From assembly GCA_017510065.1 (NCBI GenBank), contig JAFWOB010000100.1, positions 25,183 to 89,182 on the forward strand: a stretch of DNA of 64,000 bases. The letters run 5' to 3'. Shown piece after piece: positions 41,985 through 50,044 of the stretch (position 1 is its first letter; every line of letters starts with the position of its first letter). The notes beneath the pieces are model-generated. The model was not told where the DNA came from. It made no database searches and saw nothing but the letters and a program-made list of their open reading frames with translations. Position numbers and translations under genes: made by a program. Source of the stretch: Parasporobacterium sp. (lineage in GTDB: Bacteria > Bacillota > Clostridia > Lachnospirales > Lachnospiraceae).

Positions 41985-43097
41985 TTAGTCTTCGAACGGG
42001 AACTTGTAAGGCAGGTTGTGCTTGTCTCTCAGGGCGATCAGCTCTTTCTGAACCGCTTCTCCTACCGGAACGCCTTTATCCTTTCTCTCCAGCCAGACCA
42101 GGTACTCCTTTTCACCGGCAGTATAAATGCGGTCATAGCCGGGAGCTTTCTGACTGTTTCGAAGGGCACGGCAAATGTCGCCGGCGATTTTCCGGAAGGT
42201 TTCTCTTCCTACAAATGCATCCGGGTCAACCACGAAGAAGAAATGTCCCAGACCGTACATTCTCGGCTTTCCGTCCTCATCCACACCAGTCAGGGCTTTC
42301 ATGAAATTGCCGCCGGCCAGGGCTGCCGAAAGGATTTCCACAACTGCCGCATAACCATAGCCTTTGTAGCCGCACATCTCATCCCCGGGGCCGCCGCCCA
42401 AAGGTGCCAGGGCAGCTGTTCCGTCCACCAGCATCTTCAGGATCTCCTGGGAATCTGTCACAGTGCTGCCGTCATGCGTCACCACCATGCCAGCCGGCGT
42501 TTCCTTGCCGGTTCTCGCATAATACTCGATCTTTCCTCTCTGTACGATAGAAGTTGCGCAGTCAATGCAGAACGGGAACTCTTCATCAGTGGGAAGTGCG
42601 AAGGTCAGCGGATTGGTTCCCATCATATTCTCCACGCCGAAAGTAGGAGCAATCGAGGGGCGGGCGTTGGTACCGGTGATTCCGATCATGCCTTCCTTAC
42701 TTGCCATGGTGGTCCAGTAACCGGCAATACCGTAGTGAGTGGAATTGCGGATTGCGCCGCCGGCCATGCCGTAGGTCTTTGCCTTTTCGATCAGCATGGT
42801 CATCATCTTATGGCTTGCCACCATTCCCATGCCGTCATGGGCATCCATCACGACTGTGGTCGGAGTCTCCTTGATAATCTCTATTTCCGTTTTGGGAAGC
42901 AGTGTCCCTTTTACGATCCGATCGATATAGATCGGTTTGAACCGGTTGCAGCCGTGGCTTTCAATACCCCTGCGGTCCGATTCCAGGAGCACGTCCGTGC
43001 AGATCCTGGCATCCTCTTCCGGCACACCGTATTCCTTGAATACGTCTGTCATGAAAGACCCCATCAGGTCCCATGGTACATAAGGTCTGGTTTCCAT
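41985..43097 (-). CDS. Ldh-family malate/lactate-type dehydrogenase
   Basis: 370-residue NAD(P)-dependent oxidoreductase of the Ldh_2 family (malate, L-lactate, ureidoglycolate or sulfolactate dehydrogenases), not the Rossmann MDH/LDH type. SDRRGIESHGCNRF contains the catalytic His region, NSTHYGIAGYWT and NPLTFALPT are cofactor-loop signatures, and GGGPGDEMCGYKGYGYA lies in the substrate region. GGAGGAG precedes ATG 43097; an upstream frame extension is not used. It follows ispD by 37 bp at the end of the housekeeping run. The 2-hydroxyacid it oxidises is undetermined. Confidence 0.88.
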   Translation of the reverse strand: METRPYVPWDLMGSFMTDVFKEYGVPEEDARICTDVLLESDRRGIESHGCNRFKPIYIDRIVKGTLLPKTEIEIIKETPTTVVMDAHDGMGMVASHKMMTMLIEKAKTYGMAGGAIRNSTHYGIAGYWTTMASKEGMIGITGTNARPSIAPTFGVENMMGTNPLTFALPTDEEFPFCIDCATSIVQRGKIEYYARTGKETPAGMVVTHDGSTVTDSQEILKMLVDGTAALAPLGGGPGDEMCGYKGYGYAAVVEILSAALAGGNFMKALTGVDEDGKPRMYGLGHFFFVVDPDAFVGRETFRKIAGDICRALRNSQKAPGYDRIYTAGEKEYLVWLERKDKGVPVGEAVQKELIALRDKHNLPYKFPFED

Positions 43098-43134
43098 AAT
43101 CTCTCCTCCGCTTTTGCAATGCATCTATGCTTAT

Positions 43135-43860
43135 TTATTGTTTCCCGGAATCAGCAGAAAGCATGCTCTCTGCACGTATCATATCATCTGCAGCTGTGAT
43201 TTTAAAGTTCTGAGTCCCCGCATTTACCAGACGGACACTTCGTTCAGGATAAACCATCTGGTATACCATGGCATCATCTGTAATACCGGTCAGATTTTCC
43301 GGATCAGCGTTTCCGATGATCTCTTCATATGCCCGGAAGATCTCTTTTGTCCAAAACGCCTGTGGCGTCTGAGCTGCCCAGGTCCTTTGCCGGTCAGTAG
43401 TAGAGACAATACATCCCTTCTCATCGGCAATCTTGATGGTATCCGTGCAGGGAACCGCGGCTATGGCTGCACCATGCTCCTTCACGCACCGGATGATCTC
43501 GTTGATCGTTTCCGGCCGGATAAAAGGCCTGGCGCCATCGTGAATCAGAACCATTTCCGGAATATCACACTCTGCACTCATGAGATGCCGGAGACCCAGC
43601 AGCACGGAATCATACCTTTGTGCTCCTCCCAGGATCACATCCGTTACTTTTTGGAATCCGCTGTCAAGGACAATCTTTCTGCACCGCCCGATATGCTCCT
43701 GCGCCGCAACGATCACGATCTCATCCACATCGCTCTTTTCGAAGGCACTTAAAGCATGCGCAAGGATGCTTTTCCCGCCGATCTCCATATACTGTTTGGG
43801 AATGTCCGAGCCAAACCGAAGGCCCCTGCCTCCTGACAGGACAATGGCGGCTGTTTTCAT
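43135..43860 (-). CDS. ispD: 2-C-methyl-D-erythritol 4-phosphate cytidylyltransferase
   Basis: 241 residues. Catalyses CTP + MEP to CDP-ME in non-mevalonate isoprenoid synthesis. LSGGRGLRFGSDIPKQYMEI is the nucleotide-binding N-terminus with the catalytic Arg and Lys, IHDGARPF the metal-binding Asp region, and RQRTWAAQTPQAF the C-terminal signature. A related activity (TarI, ribitol-5-phosphate) shares these motifs, but no tar genes are adjacent. GGAGA precedes ATG 43860, 51 bp after tsaD. Confidence 0.85.
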   Translation of the reverse strand: MKTAAIVLSGGRGLRFGSDIPKQYMEIGGKSILAHALSAFEKSDVDEIVIVAAQEHIGRCRKIVLDSGFQKVTDVILGGAQRYDSVLLGLRHLMSAECDIPEMVLIHDGARPFIRPETINEIIRCVKEHGAAIAAVPCTDTIKIADEKGCIVSTTDRQRTWAAQTPQAFWTKEIFRAYEEIIGNADPENLTGITDDAMVYQMVYPERSVRLVNAGTQNFKITAADDMIRAESMLSADSGKQ

Positions 43861-43911
43861 AGACCGTCTCCTTCCCTGTAATACCGTTTCAGGAATGCTG
43901 TATTCATAATG

Positions 43912-44952
43912 CTACATCCGCAGCCCCGGTACCGCATTCAGATCCAGGCCTGCCAGATTGCCATTGATATATTCATAATACCCTGCCACAGCGATCATGG
44001 CAGCATTGTCCGTACAGAAGATGGGAGACGGACAATAGAAATTCACGCCTTCCTGTTCGCAGGCTTCCTTAAGCGCACCCCGCAAAGCCTGGTTGGACGC
44101 AACGCCTCCCGCCATGGCAAAATCCCGGATCCCGAATTCATCAATCGCCATCAGGACTCGCTCCCGAAGAGAATCGATCACAGCAGCCTGAAAAGAAGCT
44201 GCCACATCAGCCTGCAGTTTTTCATCGATTTCCATGCCTTTCATCTTGCAGGAATTGATGGTGTTGAGCACGGCACTCTTTACGCCGGAAAAGCTGAAAT
44301 CATAAGGATTCTCATCAATCTTGGCCCGGGGGAACGCAAAAGCCTCCGGATCGCCGCTGCAGGCAGCTTTTTCCACCTTGGGACCTCCCGGATAACCAAG
44401 GCCGATAGCCCGGGCGATCTTGTCATAAGCTTCTCCGGCCGCATCATCCCTGGTTCTTCCGATGATCTCATAATCCGTATAATCCGTTGCCTTCACCAGA
44501 TGGGTATGACCTCCGGAAGCGACCAGACAGAGGAAAGGCGGCTTTAACTGCGGATGCTCGATATAATTGGCGCAGACATGTCCTTTGATATGATTGACCC
44601 CCACCAGGGAAATGTCTTTGGCCCAGGCGATCGCCTTGGCTTCCGACACGCCTACCAGAAGGGCGCCTACCAGACCGGGGCCATAGGTAACAGCCACCGC
44701 ATCCAGGTCATCCAGTGTAATCTGTGCATCTGCCAGAGCCTTTTTGATCACCTGATTGATCTTCGCGATATGCATCCTGGAAGCGATCTCCGGTACAACG
44801 CCTCCGTACAGGGTATGAAGGTCGATCTGGGAATAGATCACATTGCTCAGGATCTGCGTTCCATTTACAGAAACGGCTGCCGCCGTTTCATCGCAGCTGG
44901 ACTCGATGCCCAGGATCACAATATCTTTCTCTCTATTTAAAACCTGTTTCAT
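43912..44952 (-). CDS. tsaD: tRNA t6A threonylcarbamoyltransferase TsaD
   Basis: 346-residue Kae1/TsaD ATPase that transfers threonylcarbamoyl from TC-AMP to A37 of ANN-decoding tRNAs. GIESSCDETAAAV opens the protein; HIKGHVCANYIEH carries two metal-binding His, and CLVASGGHTHLV and MAGGVASNQALR are further signatures. It overlaps the RNase Z stop by four bases (ATGA). It works with TsaB and TsaE, both encoded just upstream. Confidence 0.96.
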   Translation of the reverse strand: MKQVLNREKDIVILGIESSCDETAAAVSVNGTQILSNVIYSQIDLHTLYGGVVPEIASRMHIAKINQVIKKALADAQITLDDLDAVAVTYGPGLVGALLVGVSEAKAIAWAKDISLVGVNHIKGHVCANYIEHPQLKPPFLCLVASGGHTHLVKATDYTDYEIIGRTRDDAAGEAYDKIARAIGLGYPGGPKVEKAACSGDPEAFAFPRAKIDENPYDFSFSGVKSAVLNTINSCKMKGMEIDEKLQADVAASFQAAVIDSLRERVLMAIDEFGIRDFAMAGGVASNQALRGALKEACEQEGVNFYCPSPIFCTDNAAMIAVAGYYEYINGNLAGLDLNAVPGLRM

Positions 44953-45866
44953 GTTTCTTCCTCTTCAAAGGTCAGGGTAATACTCTTTAGATCCTTTCCC
45001 GGTTCTGTGATCTCGCAGATCTTATGTACCTCGTCCATATACTCTGCCGGCTTTACCAGAGACGGGCTGAAATGCGTGAGCCACATCCGGGCAGGCTGTG
45101 CCTGTGCCCCCAGCTGTGCCGCTTCATAAAAGGTCATGTGGTATTTTTTCTCTGCGTCTTCCTGCTTATCCCGGTCACCGTACATGCCTTCGCAGATGAA
45201 CAGATCCGCTCCCTGCGCCTTTTCCGCGATCACGGGAACCGGTCTTGTGTCTGTGCAGTATGTCACCTTAAGACCTTTGCGCGGCGGTCCCATGACCATA
45301 TCCGGCGTGTACGTTACGCCTTCGTATTCCACCTCTTCCCCGCTCTGCAGGATTCCCCACATCCGGACCGGGATGGGAAGGGCTTTTGCTCTTTCCGCAT
45401 CAAATTTGCCTGCCCGGTCGATCACCAGGTTATAACCATAGCAGGGAACCCGATGCTTAACCTTAAAGGCCTCCAGACGAAACCCCGGGAACTCGAAGGT
45501 CTGTTCCGTTCCTTCAATCTCCATATAAACGATCTCGAAAGGAAGTTCCGGAGCGATCACCCGCAGGGATTCACAAACTCTTTTCAGGCCCTTCGGCCCG
45601 ATGATCGTCAGAGGTTCCGTACGGTCCGCATTTCCCATGGTAAGAAGAAGGCCGGGAAGGCCCCCGATATGGTCTCCGTGAAAATGAGTGAATGCGATCA
45701 GGTCAATAGGTTTGAATGACCATCCCTTTTCCTTGATGGCGACCTGCGTCGCCTCTCCACAGTCTATTAAAATGTTTGTTCCGTTATAACGCGCCATCAT
45801 GGATGTCAGATGACGCCTGGGCAGGGGCATCATGCCCCCTGTCCCGAGCAGACATACATCAAGCAT
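44949..45866 (-). CDS. rnz: Ribonuclease Z (tRNA 3' endonuclease)
   Basis: 305 residues from ATG 45866 (AAAGGAAAC upstream), a zinc metallo-beta-lactamase that trims tRNA 3' trailers, as expected for a genome with CCA-less tRNAs. MLDVCLLGTGGMMPLPRRHL opens the protein and FTHFHGDHIGGLPGLL is the metal motif; TYCTDTRPV and LTHFSP supply other ligands. The open frame upstream runs 216 bp into rimI without a start consensus. The gene overlaps rimI by eight bases and tsaD by four. Confidence 0.9.
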   Translation of the reverse strand: MLDVCLLGTGGMMPLPRRHLTSMMARYNGTNILIDCGEATQVAIKEKGWSFKPIDLIAFTHFHGDHIGGLPGLLLTMGNADRTEPLTIIGPKGLKRVCESLRVIAPELPFEIVYMEIEGTEQTFEFPGFRLEAFKVKHRVPCYGYNLVIDRAGKFDAERAKALPIPVRMWGILQSGEEVEYEGVTYTPDMVMGPPRKGLKVTYCTDTRPVPVIAEKAQGADLFICEGMYGDRDKQEDAEKKYHMTFYEAAQLGAQAQPARMWLTHFSPSLVKPAEYMDEVHKICEITEPGKDLKSITLTFEEEET

Positions 45867-46404
45867 GTTTGTTTCCTTTATCTTCCTGCAGCTGTCTGAT
45901 ATATAGCAGCGCATCCTCGGTAGGATTGCGGTAAAAACCGGGGCGTTTTCCCGTCCGTTCAAATCCTTCCTTTTCATAAAACCGGATGGCGGGGATATTG
46001 CTCTCCCGTACCTCCAGATTGATGGAGGCAACGCCCCTCTGCGCTGCCAGTTCGTACAGAATGTCCAACAGTTCGGTAGCAATCCCCATCTGGCGGTATT
46101 CCTTCCTGACGCCGATACTTACCAGGTTTCCTTCATCTGCCGCACACAGCAAAGCCGCATATCCTGCCACTTTCCGAGGCAGTTCATCCGGCGTTTTCGC
46201 AGAATGCCCGGGTACTTCCCCGGATAATTGTTCCTGCTTTCCCCTATAGGGTTCTTTCGTTCTGGCTACAATAAAGATGGTATTGCCGGCCTCTGCGTAA
46301 TGCCCGATACTGGCTTCCGACCAGGAAGTGGAGAAAAACTCCTGCTCCATCTCAGAGATCTGGGCAATATCATCATAGGCCATTTGAAAATAAGACAGCT
46401 CCAT
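45859..46404 (-). CDS. rimI: Ribosomal protein S18-alanine N-acetyltransferase
   Basis: 181-residue GNAT acetyltransferase. NLVSIGVRKEYRQMGIATELL is the acetyl-CoA-binding motif A, INLEVRESNIPAIRFYEKEGF motif B, and RPGFYRNPTEDALLY the RimI tail (each given in part). A 30-residue insertion (about 48-78, KEPYRGKQEQLSGEVPGHSA) between the first strands is longer than usual. It shares one base with the tsaB stop and is part of tsaE-tsaB-rimI-rnz-tsaD, a common gene order. Confidence 0.88.
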   Translation of the reverse strand: MELSYFQMAYDDIAQISEMEQEFFSTSWSEASIGHYAEAGNTIFIVARTKEPYRGKQEQLSGEVPGHSAKTPDELPRKVAGYAALLCAADEGNLVSIGVRKEYRQMGIATELLDILYELAAQRGVASINLEVRESNIPAIRFYEKEGFERTGKRPGFYRNPTEDALLYIRQLQEDKGNKHA

Positions 46405-47138
46405 TACTTTTTCTTTTCCGCCGCTTCCCGTTCCGCCTGGCTGGGACGCAGATAATCAGGTGCTTCCTCATCCGGATCCGTGATCAGGCCTTCAAAGTAA
46501 TAGACCATACCCACGATTCCCACTGAGTCTGCCCGCTGCAGGTTCAGTTCATCAGGCGCCAGCGCATAATTGAAATCCGCCAGCTCATCGATGGTGTTTT
46601 CGTATTTTTCCACTCCGTCGCCCAGGAAGACCACCAAAGGAGGATTCCCGTCCAGACTGGTCAGCTCGTTCAGGTAATCCATGAGTTCCGTGATGCTGAT
46701 CGCGCAGCTGTCCTTGAACACAGAGAAGTCGATCATCTGGTCCGGACGGATCACAAAGGTGAAGACTCCGGTATAGACCTGGTCTCTTCTCGCATCCATA
46801 ATGGGTACAATGATATTGCCGCTGCCCAGGAAATTGTAAGCCATGGCATGCAGTGTCGGTACATGGATAAGGGGTTTCTTAAGCGCCATCCCCAGGGCTT
46901 TTGCCGTTGCGCTTCCGATCCTGAGTCCGGTAAAGGAACCCGGGCCGCCGCTTACAGCGATTGCATCAATCTCCTCTTTACGGATCCCGGCACTCAGAAA
47001 CGTCCTGGATACCAGAGGCATCAGCGTCTCCGAATGAGTCACCTTAAACGGTCCCTGCTCCATGGCAAGGATCTTGCCGTCTTCCAGAATGGCTGCCGAA
47101 GCCTGGGCTCCGGAACTTTCAATTGCTAAAATTCTCAT
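46404..47138 (-). CDS. tsaB: tRNA t6A biosynthesis protein TsaB
   Basis: 244-residue inactive Kae1 homologue that scaffolds TsaD and TsaE. RILAIESSGAQASAAIL and GGPGSFTGLRIGSATAKALG are diagnostic. GGAGATCAT precedes ATG 47138. Its Lys-rich C-terminus (AEREAAEKKK) is a normal feature. It ends one base into rimI. Confidence 0.93.
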   Translation of the reverse strand: MRILAIESSGAQASAAILEDGKILAMEQGPFKVTHSETLMPLVSRTFLSAGIRKEEIDAIAVSGGPGSFTGLRIGSATAKALGMALKKPLIHVPTLHAMAYNFLGSGNIIVPIMDARRDQVYTGVFTFVIRPDQMIDFSVFKDSCAISITELMDYLNELTSLDGNPPLVVFLGDGVEKYENTIDELADFNYALAPDELNLQRADSVGIVGMVYYFEGLITDPDEEAPDYLRPSQAEREAAEKKK

Positions 47139-47168
47139 ATATGATCTCCATTCCCGTTTCTTACGGGA

Positions 47169-47597
47169 TCATTCCTTATCATCAATGGTGATCAGCCGGT
47201 AATCAAATCCCCGGTCCAAATCTTTTTCGATCCGGATATGGATCGTGTTTTCAGGCAGGATCTCTTCGATCATGCTGCCCCATTCGATCAGGCAGACGCC
47301 GTCGCCGAAGGCATATTCATCAAACCCGATCTCTTCCATTTCATCCGGATCCGCGATCCGGTAAACATCAAAATGATACAGGGGAAGCCGTCCTTCTTCA
47401 TAAACCTGAAGGATGGTAAACGTCGGTGAGCACACAGGCGTATTAATGGCGAGACCCTTTGCGAATCCCGCCGTAAACACAGTTTTACCTGTTCCCAGTT
47501 CCCCGTCCAGGCTGTAGACATCCCCACGGGATGCACAGCAGCCCATTTTATATCCCAGCGAATACGTTTCCTTTTCGCTTTCTGACTCGTAGGTCAT
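47169..47597 (-). CDS. tsaE: tRNA t6A biosynthesis ATPase TsaE
   Basis: 142-residue P-loop protein needed for multi-turnover t6A synthesis. Walker A GELGTGKTVF (about 31-40), SPTFTILQVYEEG and HFDVYRIADPDEMEEIGFDE are TsaE signatures, and CLIEWGSMIEEILPE the end motif. GGAGGAG precedes ATG 47597. First of the t6A run, 27 bp after hom. Confidence 0.94.
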   Translation of the reverse strand: MTYESESEKETYSLGYKMGCCASRGDVYSLDGELGTGKTVFTAGFAKGLAINTPVCSPTFTILQVYEEGRLPLYHFDVYRIADPDEMEEIGFDEYAFGDGVCLIEWGSMIEEILPENTIHIRIEKDLDRGFDYRLITIDDKE

Positions 47598-47624
47598 CCT
47601 GCTCCTCCACTTTTCGATCCGATG

Positions 47625-48803
47625 TTATCTGAGCTTGATAAATGCCGCTTCCGAAACTGCCGCTATCTCAGCACCGGTCATTTCGCCGGTCAGGAAAGCT
47701 TTGTATTCGGGATAATCCGGAAGGCTCAGTTCCTCTTCCACCGGGAAGGAAACTTCCGCATCTTTCGGAAGCCTTACAAAGTAGCGGGAAGTTGCTTTTG
47801 AGATGTCTCCCAGCACCATTTTCTCCGGTTCCATGACGATCTTAATGTTCTCGTCCAGATGCTTCGCCTCCACGATAATATCCGATACTACTGCAGAAGC
47901 TGTGGGAAGGGAACCTGCTCCGGCTCCGTAGAACATCACATTGCCCAGCATGTTGCCTGTAACCATAATGGCATTCATCACGTCTTCCACTGCGTAGAGC
48001 GGATGCTCAGGACCGATCATGGCCGGCGCCACTTCCGCATAAACGGTACCGTTCTGCTTGAAGCTGCTGCCGAAGAGCTTGATCTTCTTTCCCAGTGCTT
48101 TGGCAAATGCAATATCCGCGGAAGTAATGCCGGTGATACCGGTGCAGCTGATCTCTTCAAAATCCACAAAACGGCCGTATGCCAGTGAGGTCAGGATCGC
48201 AATCTTCCTGCAGGGATCATATCCTTCGATATCTGCTGTCGGATCCGCTTCCGCATAACCAAGAGCCTGGGCTTCCTTCAGGGTCGGCTCAAAGGCACTG
48301 CCCTCATTGTACATCTTGGTCAGGATAAAATTGGTAGTGCCGTTCAGGATACCGGAGATCTCCAGGATATCATCGGCAGTAATGCAGCGAAGGAGTGGAC
48401 GGATGATCGGAATGCCTCCGCCTACAGAAGCTTCAAACATAAAATTCACCCGGTTTTCCCTGGCGATACGGATCAGTTCCGGGCCATAGGCTGCTACCAG
48501 GGCTTTGTTGGAAGTTACCACACTCTTGCCCCTCTCCAGGCAGGTCTTCACAAAATCATAGGCCGGACGGGTGCCTCCCATGACTTCTACTACAATATCA
48601 ACGCTGTCATCGTCTGCGATATCATTAAAATCATGAGTCAGGATCTTCTCAATCGCGGAACCCGGAAACTCCCTCAGATCCAGTACACGGGTCACACGGA
48701 TCTCGTCTCCTGTGTGTTCTTTAACGATTTCTTTATTCTTAGCCAATACTTCCACAACGCCGGATCCGATCGTACCGTATCCTAAAACCGCTACATTTAC
48801 CAT
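47625..48803 (-). CDS. hom: Homoserine dehydrogenase, short form without ACT domain
   Basis: 392 residues. Reduces aspartate semialdehyde to homoserine for threonine and methionine synthesis. NVAVLGYGTIGSGVVEVL is the NAD(P) motif; SNKALVAAYG, EASVGGGIPIIRPL and GILNGTTNFILTKM are diagnostic substrate motifs. It ends soon after the catalytic fold (VSEAAFIKLR), without the ~80-residue ACT regulatory domain seen in many bacteria, so feedback by threonine through that domain is absent. GAGGGA precedes ATG 48803. A long hairpin (48846-48920) lies upstream. Confidence 0.93.
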   Translation of the reverse strand: MVNVAVLGYGTIGSGVVEVLAKNKEIVKEHTGDEIRVTRVLDLREFPGSAIEKILTHDFNDIADDDSVDIVVEVMGGTRPAYDFVKTCLERGKSVVTSNKALVAAYGPELIRIARENRVNFMFEASVGGGIPIIRPLLRCITADDILEISGILNGTTNFILTKMYNEGSAFEPTLKEAQALGYAEADPTADIEGYDPCRKIAILTSLAYGRFVDFEEISCTGITGITSADIAFAKALGKKIKLFGSSFKQNGTVYAEVAPAMIGPEHPLYAVEDVMNAIMVTGNMLGNVMFYGAGAGSLPTASAVVSDIIVEAKHLDENIKIVMEPEKMVLGDISKATSRYFVRLPKDAEVSFPVEEELSLPDYPEYKAFLTGEMTGAEIAAVSEAAFIKLR

Positions 48804-48845
48804 AGTTGTCCCTCACTTCTTTTTACGCTTTATTGTGAAACAATC

Positions 48846-48920
48846 GCTGGTCGGTCATCCGCAGACAGACTGGAAAGTGAATAGAATCTGAACTTTCCGG
48901 GCTGTCTGCGGACGACCAGC
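48846..48920. repeat. Long imperfect hairpin between prfB and hom
   Basis: About 30 bp of stem: 48846-48853 plus 48858-48878 pair with 48891-48920, with a 4-nt bulge (GTCA) and two mismatches. Neither side has a strong T-tract. It could be a stable 3' end for prfB, a leader structure for hom, or a small mobile repeat. Confidence 0.75.
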
Positions 48921-48925
48921 CGCCA

Positions 48926-50029
48926 TTATTTCGCAATAAACTTTAAATACTCATTCATGAAGACGTCGATATCACCGTCCAGAACAGCGCCGACATTGCC
49001 GACTTCACAGTTAGTCCGATGATCCTTGACCATCGTGTAAGGCTGCATGACATAGGAACGGATCTGGTTGCCCCAGCCGATCTCGGTCACATCACCCCGG
49101 ATATCTGCCAGGTTCTTTGCCTGCTCTTCCTTCTTCAGAAGATACAGTTTGGACTTCAGCATCTGCATAGCCTTGTCCTTGTTCTGGAACTGGCTTCTCT
49201 CGTTCTGGCACTGTACCACGATCCCGGTGGGGATATGGGTGATCCGGATAGCAGAAGAGGTCTTGTTGATGTGCTGTCCGCCGGCTCCGGAGGAACGGTA
49301 GGTATCGATGCGGATATCCTCATCCGCTACTTCTACATCCAGGTTTTCCTCGATATCCGGCATCACATCGCAGCTGACGAAAGACGTCTGCCTCTTTCCA
49401 GCTGCGTTAAAGGGAGAGATCCGCACCAGACGGTGGACGCCTCTCTCTGATTTCAGATACCCATAGGCATTGAGCCCCGAGATCTGGACCGTAACAGACT
49501 TAATTCCGGCTTCATCACCGTCCAGATAATCCAGCACTTCGATGGCATATTTATGACGTTCGGCCCAGCGGGTATACATCCGGTACAGCATGCCTGCCCA
49601 GTCGCAGCTCTCCGTGCCGCCGGCTCCGGCATGCAACGTCAATATTGCATCCATATGGTCGAATTCTCCGGATAAAAGGGTCGCGACTTTATAGGCGTCG
49701 ATATTCTTGACAAAGGAGGCGAATTCCGATTCGATCTCTGCTTCCAGATCGCCGTCGTTTTCCTCAATGGCCATATCGATCAGGGTCAGCAGATCATCAT
49801 ACTGCGTCTTGACCTTATCGAAACTGTTCAGTTCCTCCTTCAGCGCTTTCATCTCTTTCATGAGACCCCCGGATTTTTCTCCGTCAGTCCAGAAATCAGG
49901 ATCGTTCATCTGCTCTTCGATCTGTGCGATCCTCGCGTTTTTTTCTTCCCGTCCCAGAGCGCCCTCCAGATCCTTCATCTGGGGAGCATACTGCTGCAGG
50001 TCGTATTTGTATTGATCTAATAATACCAT
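48926..50029 (-). CDS. prfB: Peptide chain release factor 2
   Basis: 367 residues. Recognises UGA and UAA stop codons and triggers peptide release. SGAGGQHINKTSSAIRI has the catalytic GGQ; the SPF-type anticodon-mimic is in VRISPFNAAGKRQTSF. The frame is unbroken from ATG 50029 (AAGGAG upstream), so the usual programmed +1 frameshift at about codon 25 is absent here. It follows secA by 15 bp, the common secA-prfB order. Confidence 0.95.
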   Translation of the reverse strand: MVLLDQYKYDLQQYAPQMKDLEGALGREEKNARIAQIEEQMNDPDFWTDGEKSGGLMKEMKALKEELNSFDKVKTQYDDLLTLIDMAIEENDGDLEAEIESEFASFVKNIDAYKVATLLSGEFDHMDAILTLHAGAGGTESCDWAGMLYRMYTRWAERHKYAIEVLDYLDGDEAGIKSVTVQISGLNAYGYLKSERGVHRLVRISPFNAAGKRQTSFVSCDVMPDIEENLDVEVADEDIRIDTYRSSGAGGQHINKTSSAIRITHIPTGIVVQCQNERSQFQNKDKAMQMLKSKLYLLKKEEQAKNLADIRGDVTEIGWGNQIRSYVMQPYTMVKDHRTNCEVGNVGAVLDGDIDVFMNEYLKFIAK

Positions 50030-50044
50030 TCCTGTCTCCTTGGC

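Noticed and set aside
48926-50029. Programmed frameshift in prfB
   Set aside because: The frame is continuous from ATG 50029 through the expected shift site, so no recoding is needed.
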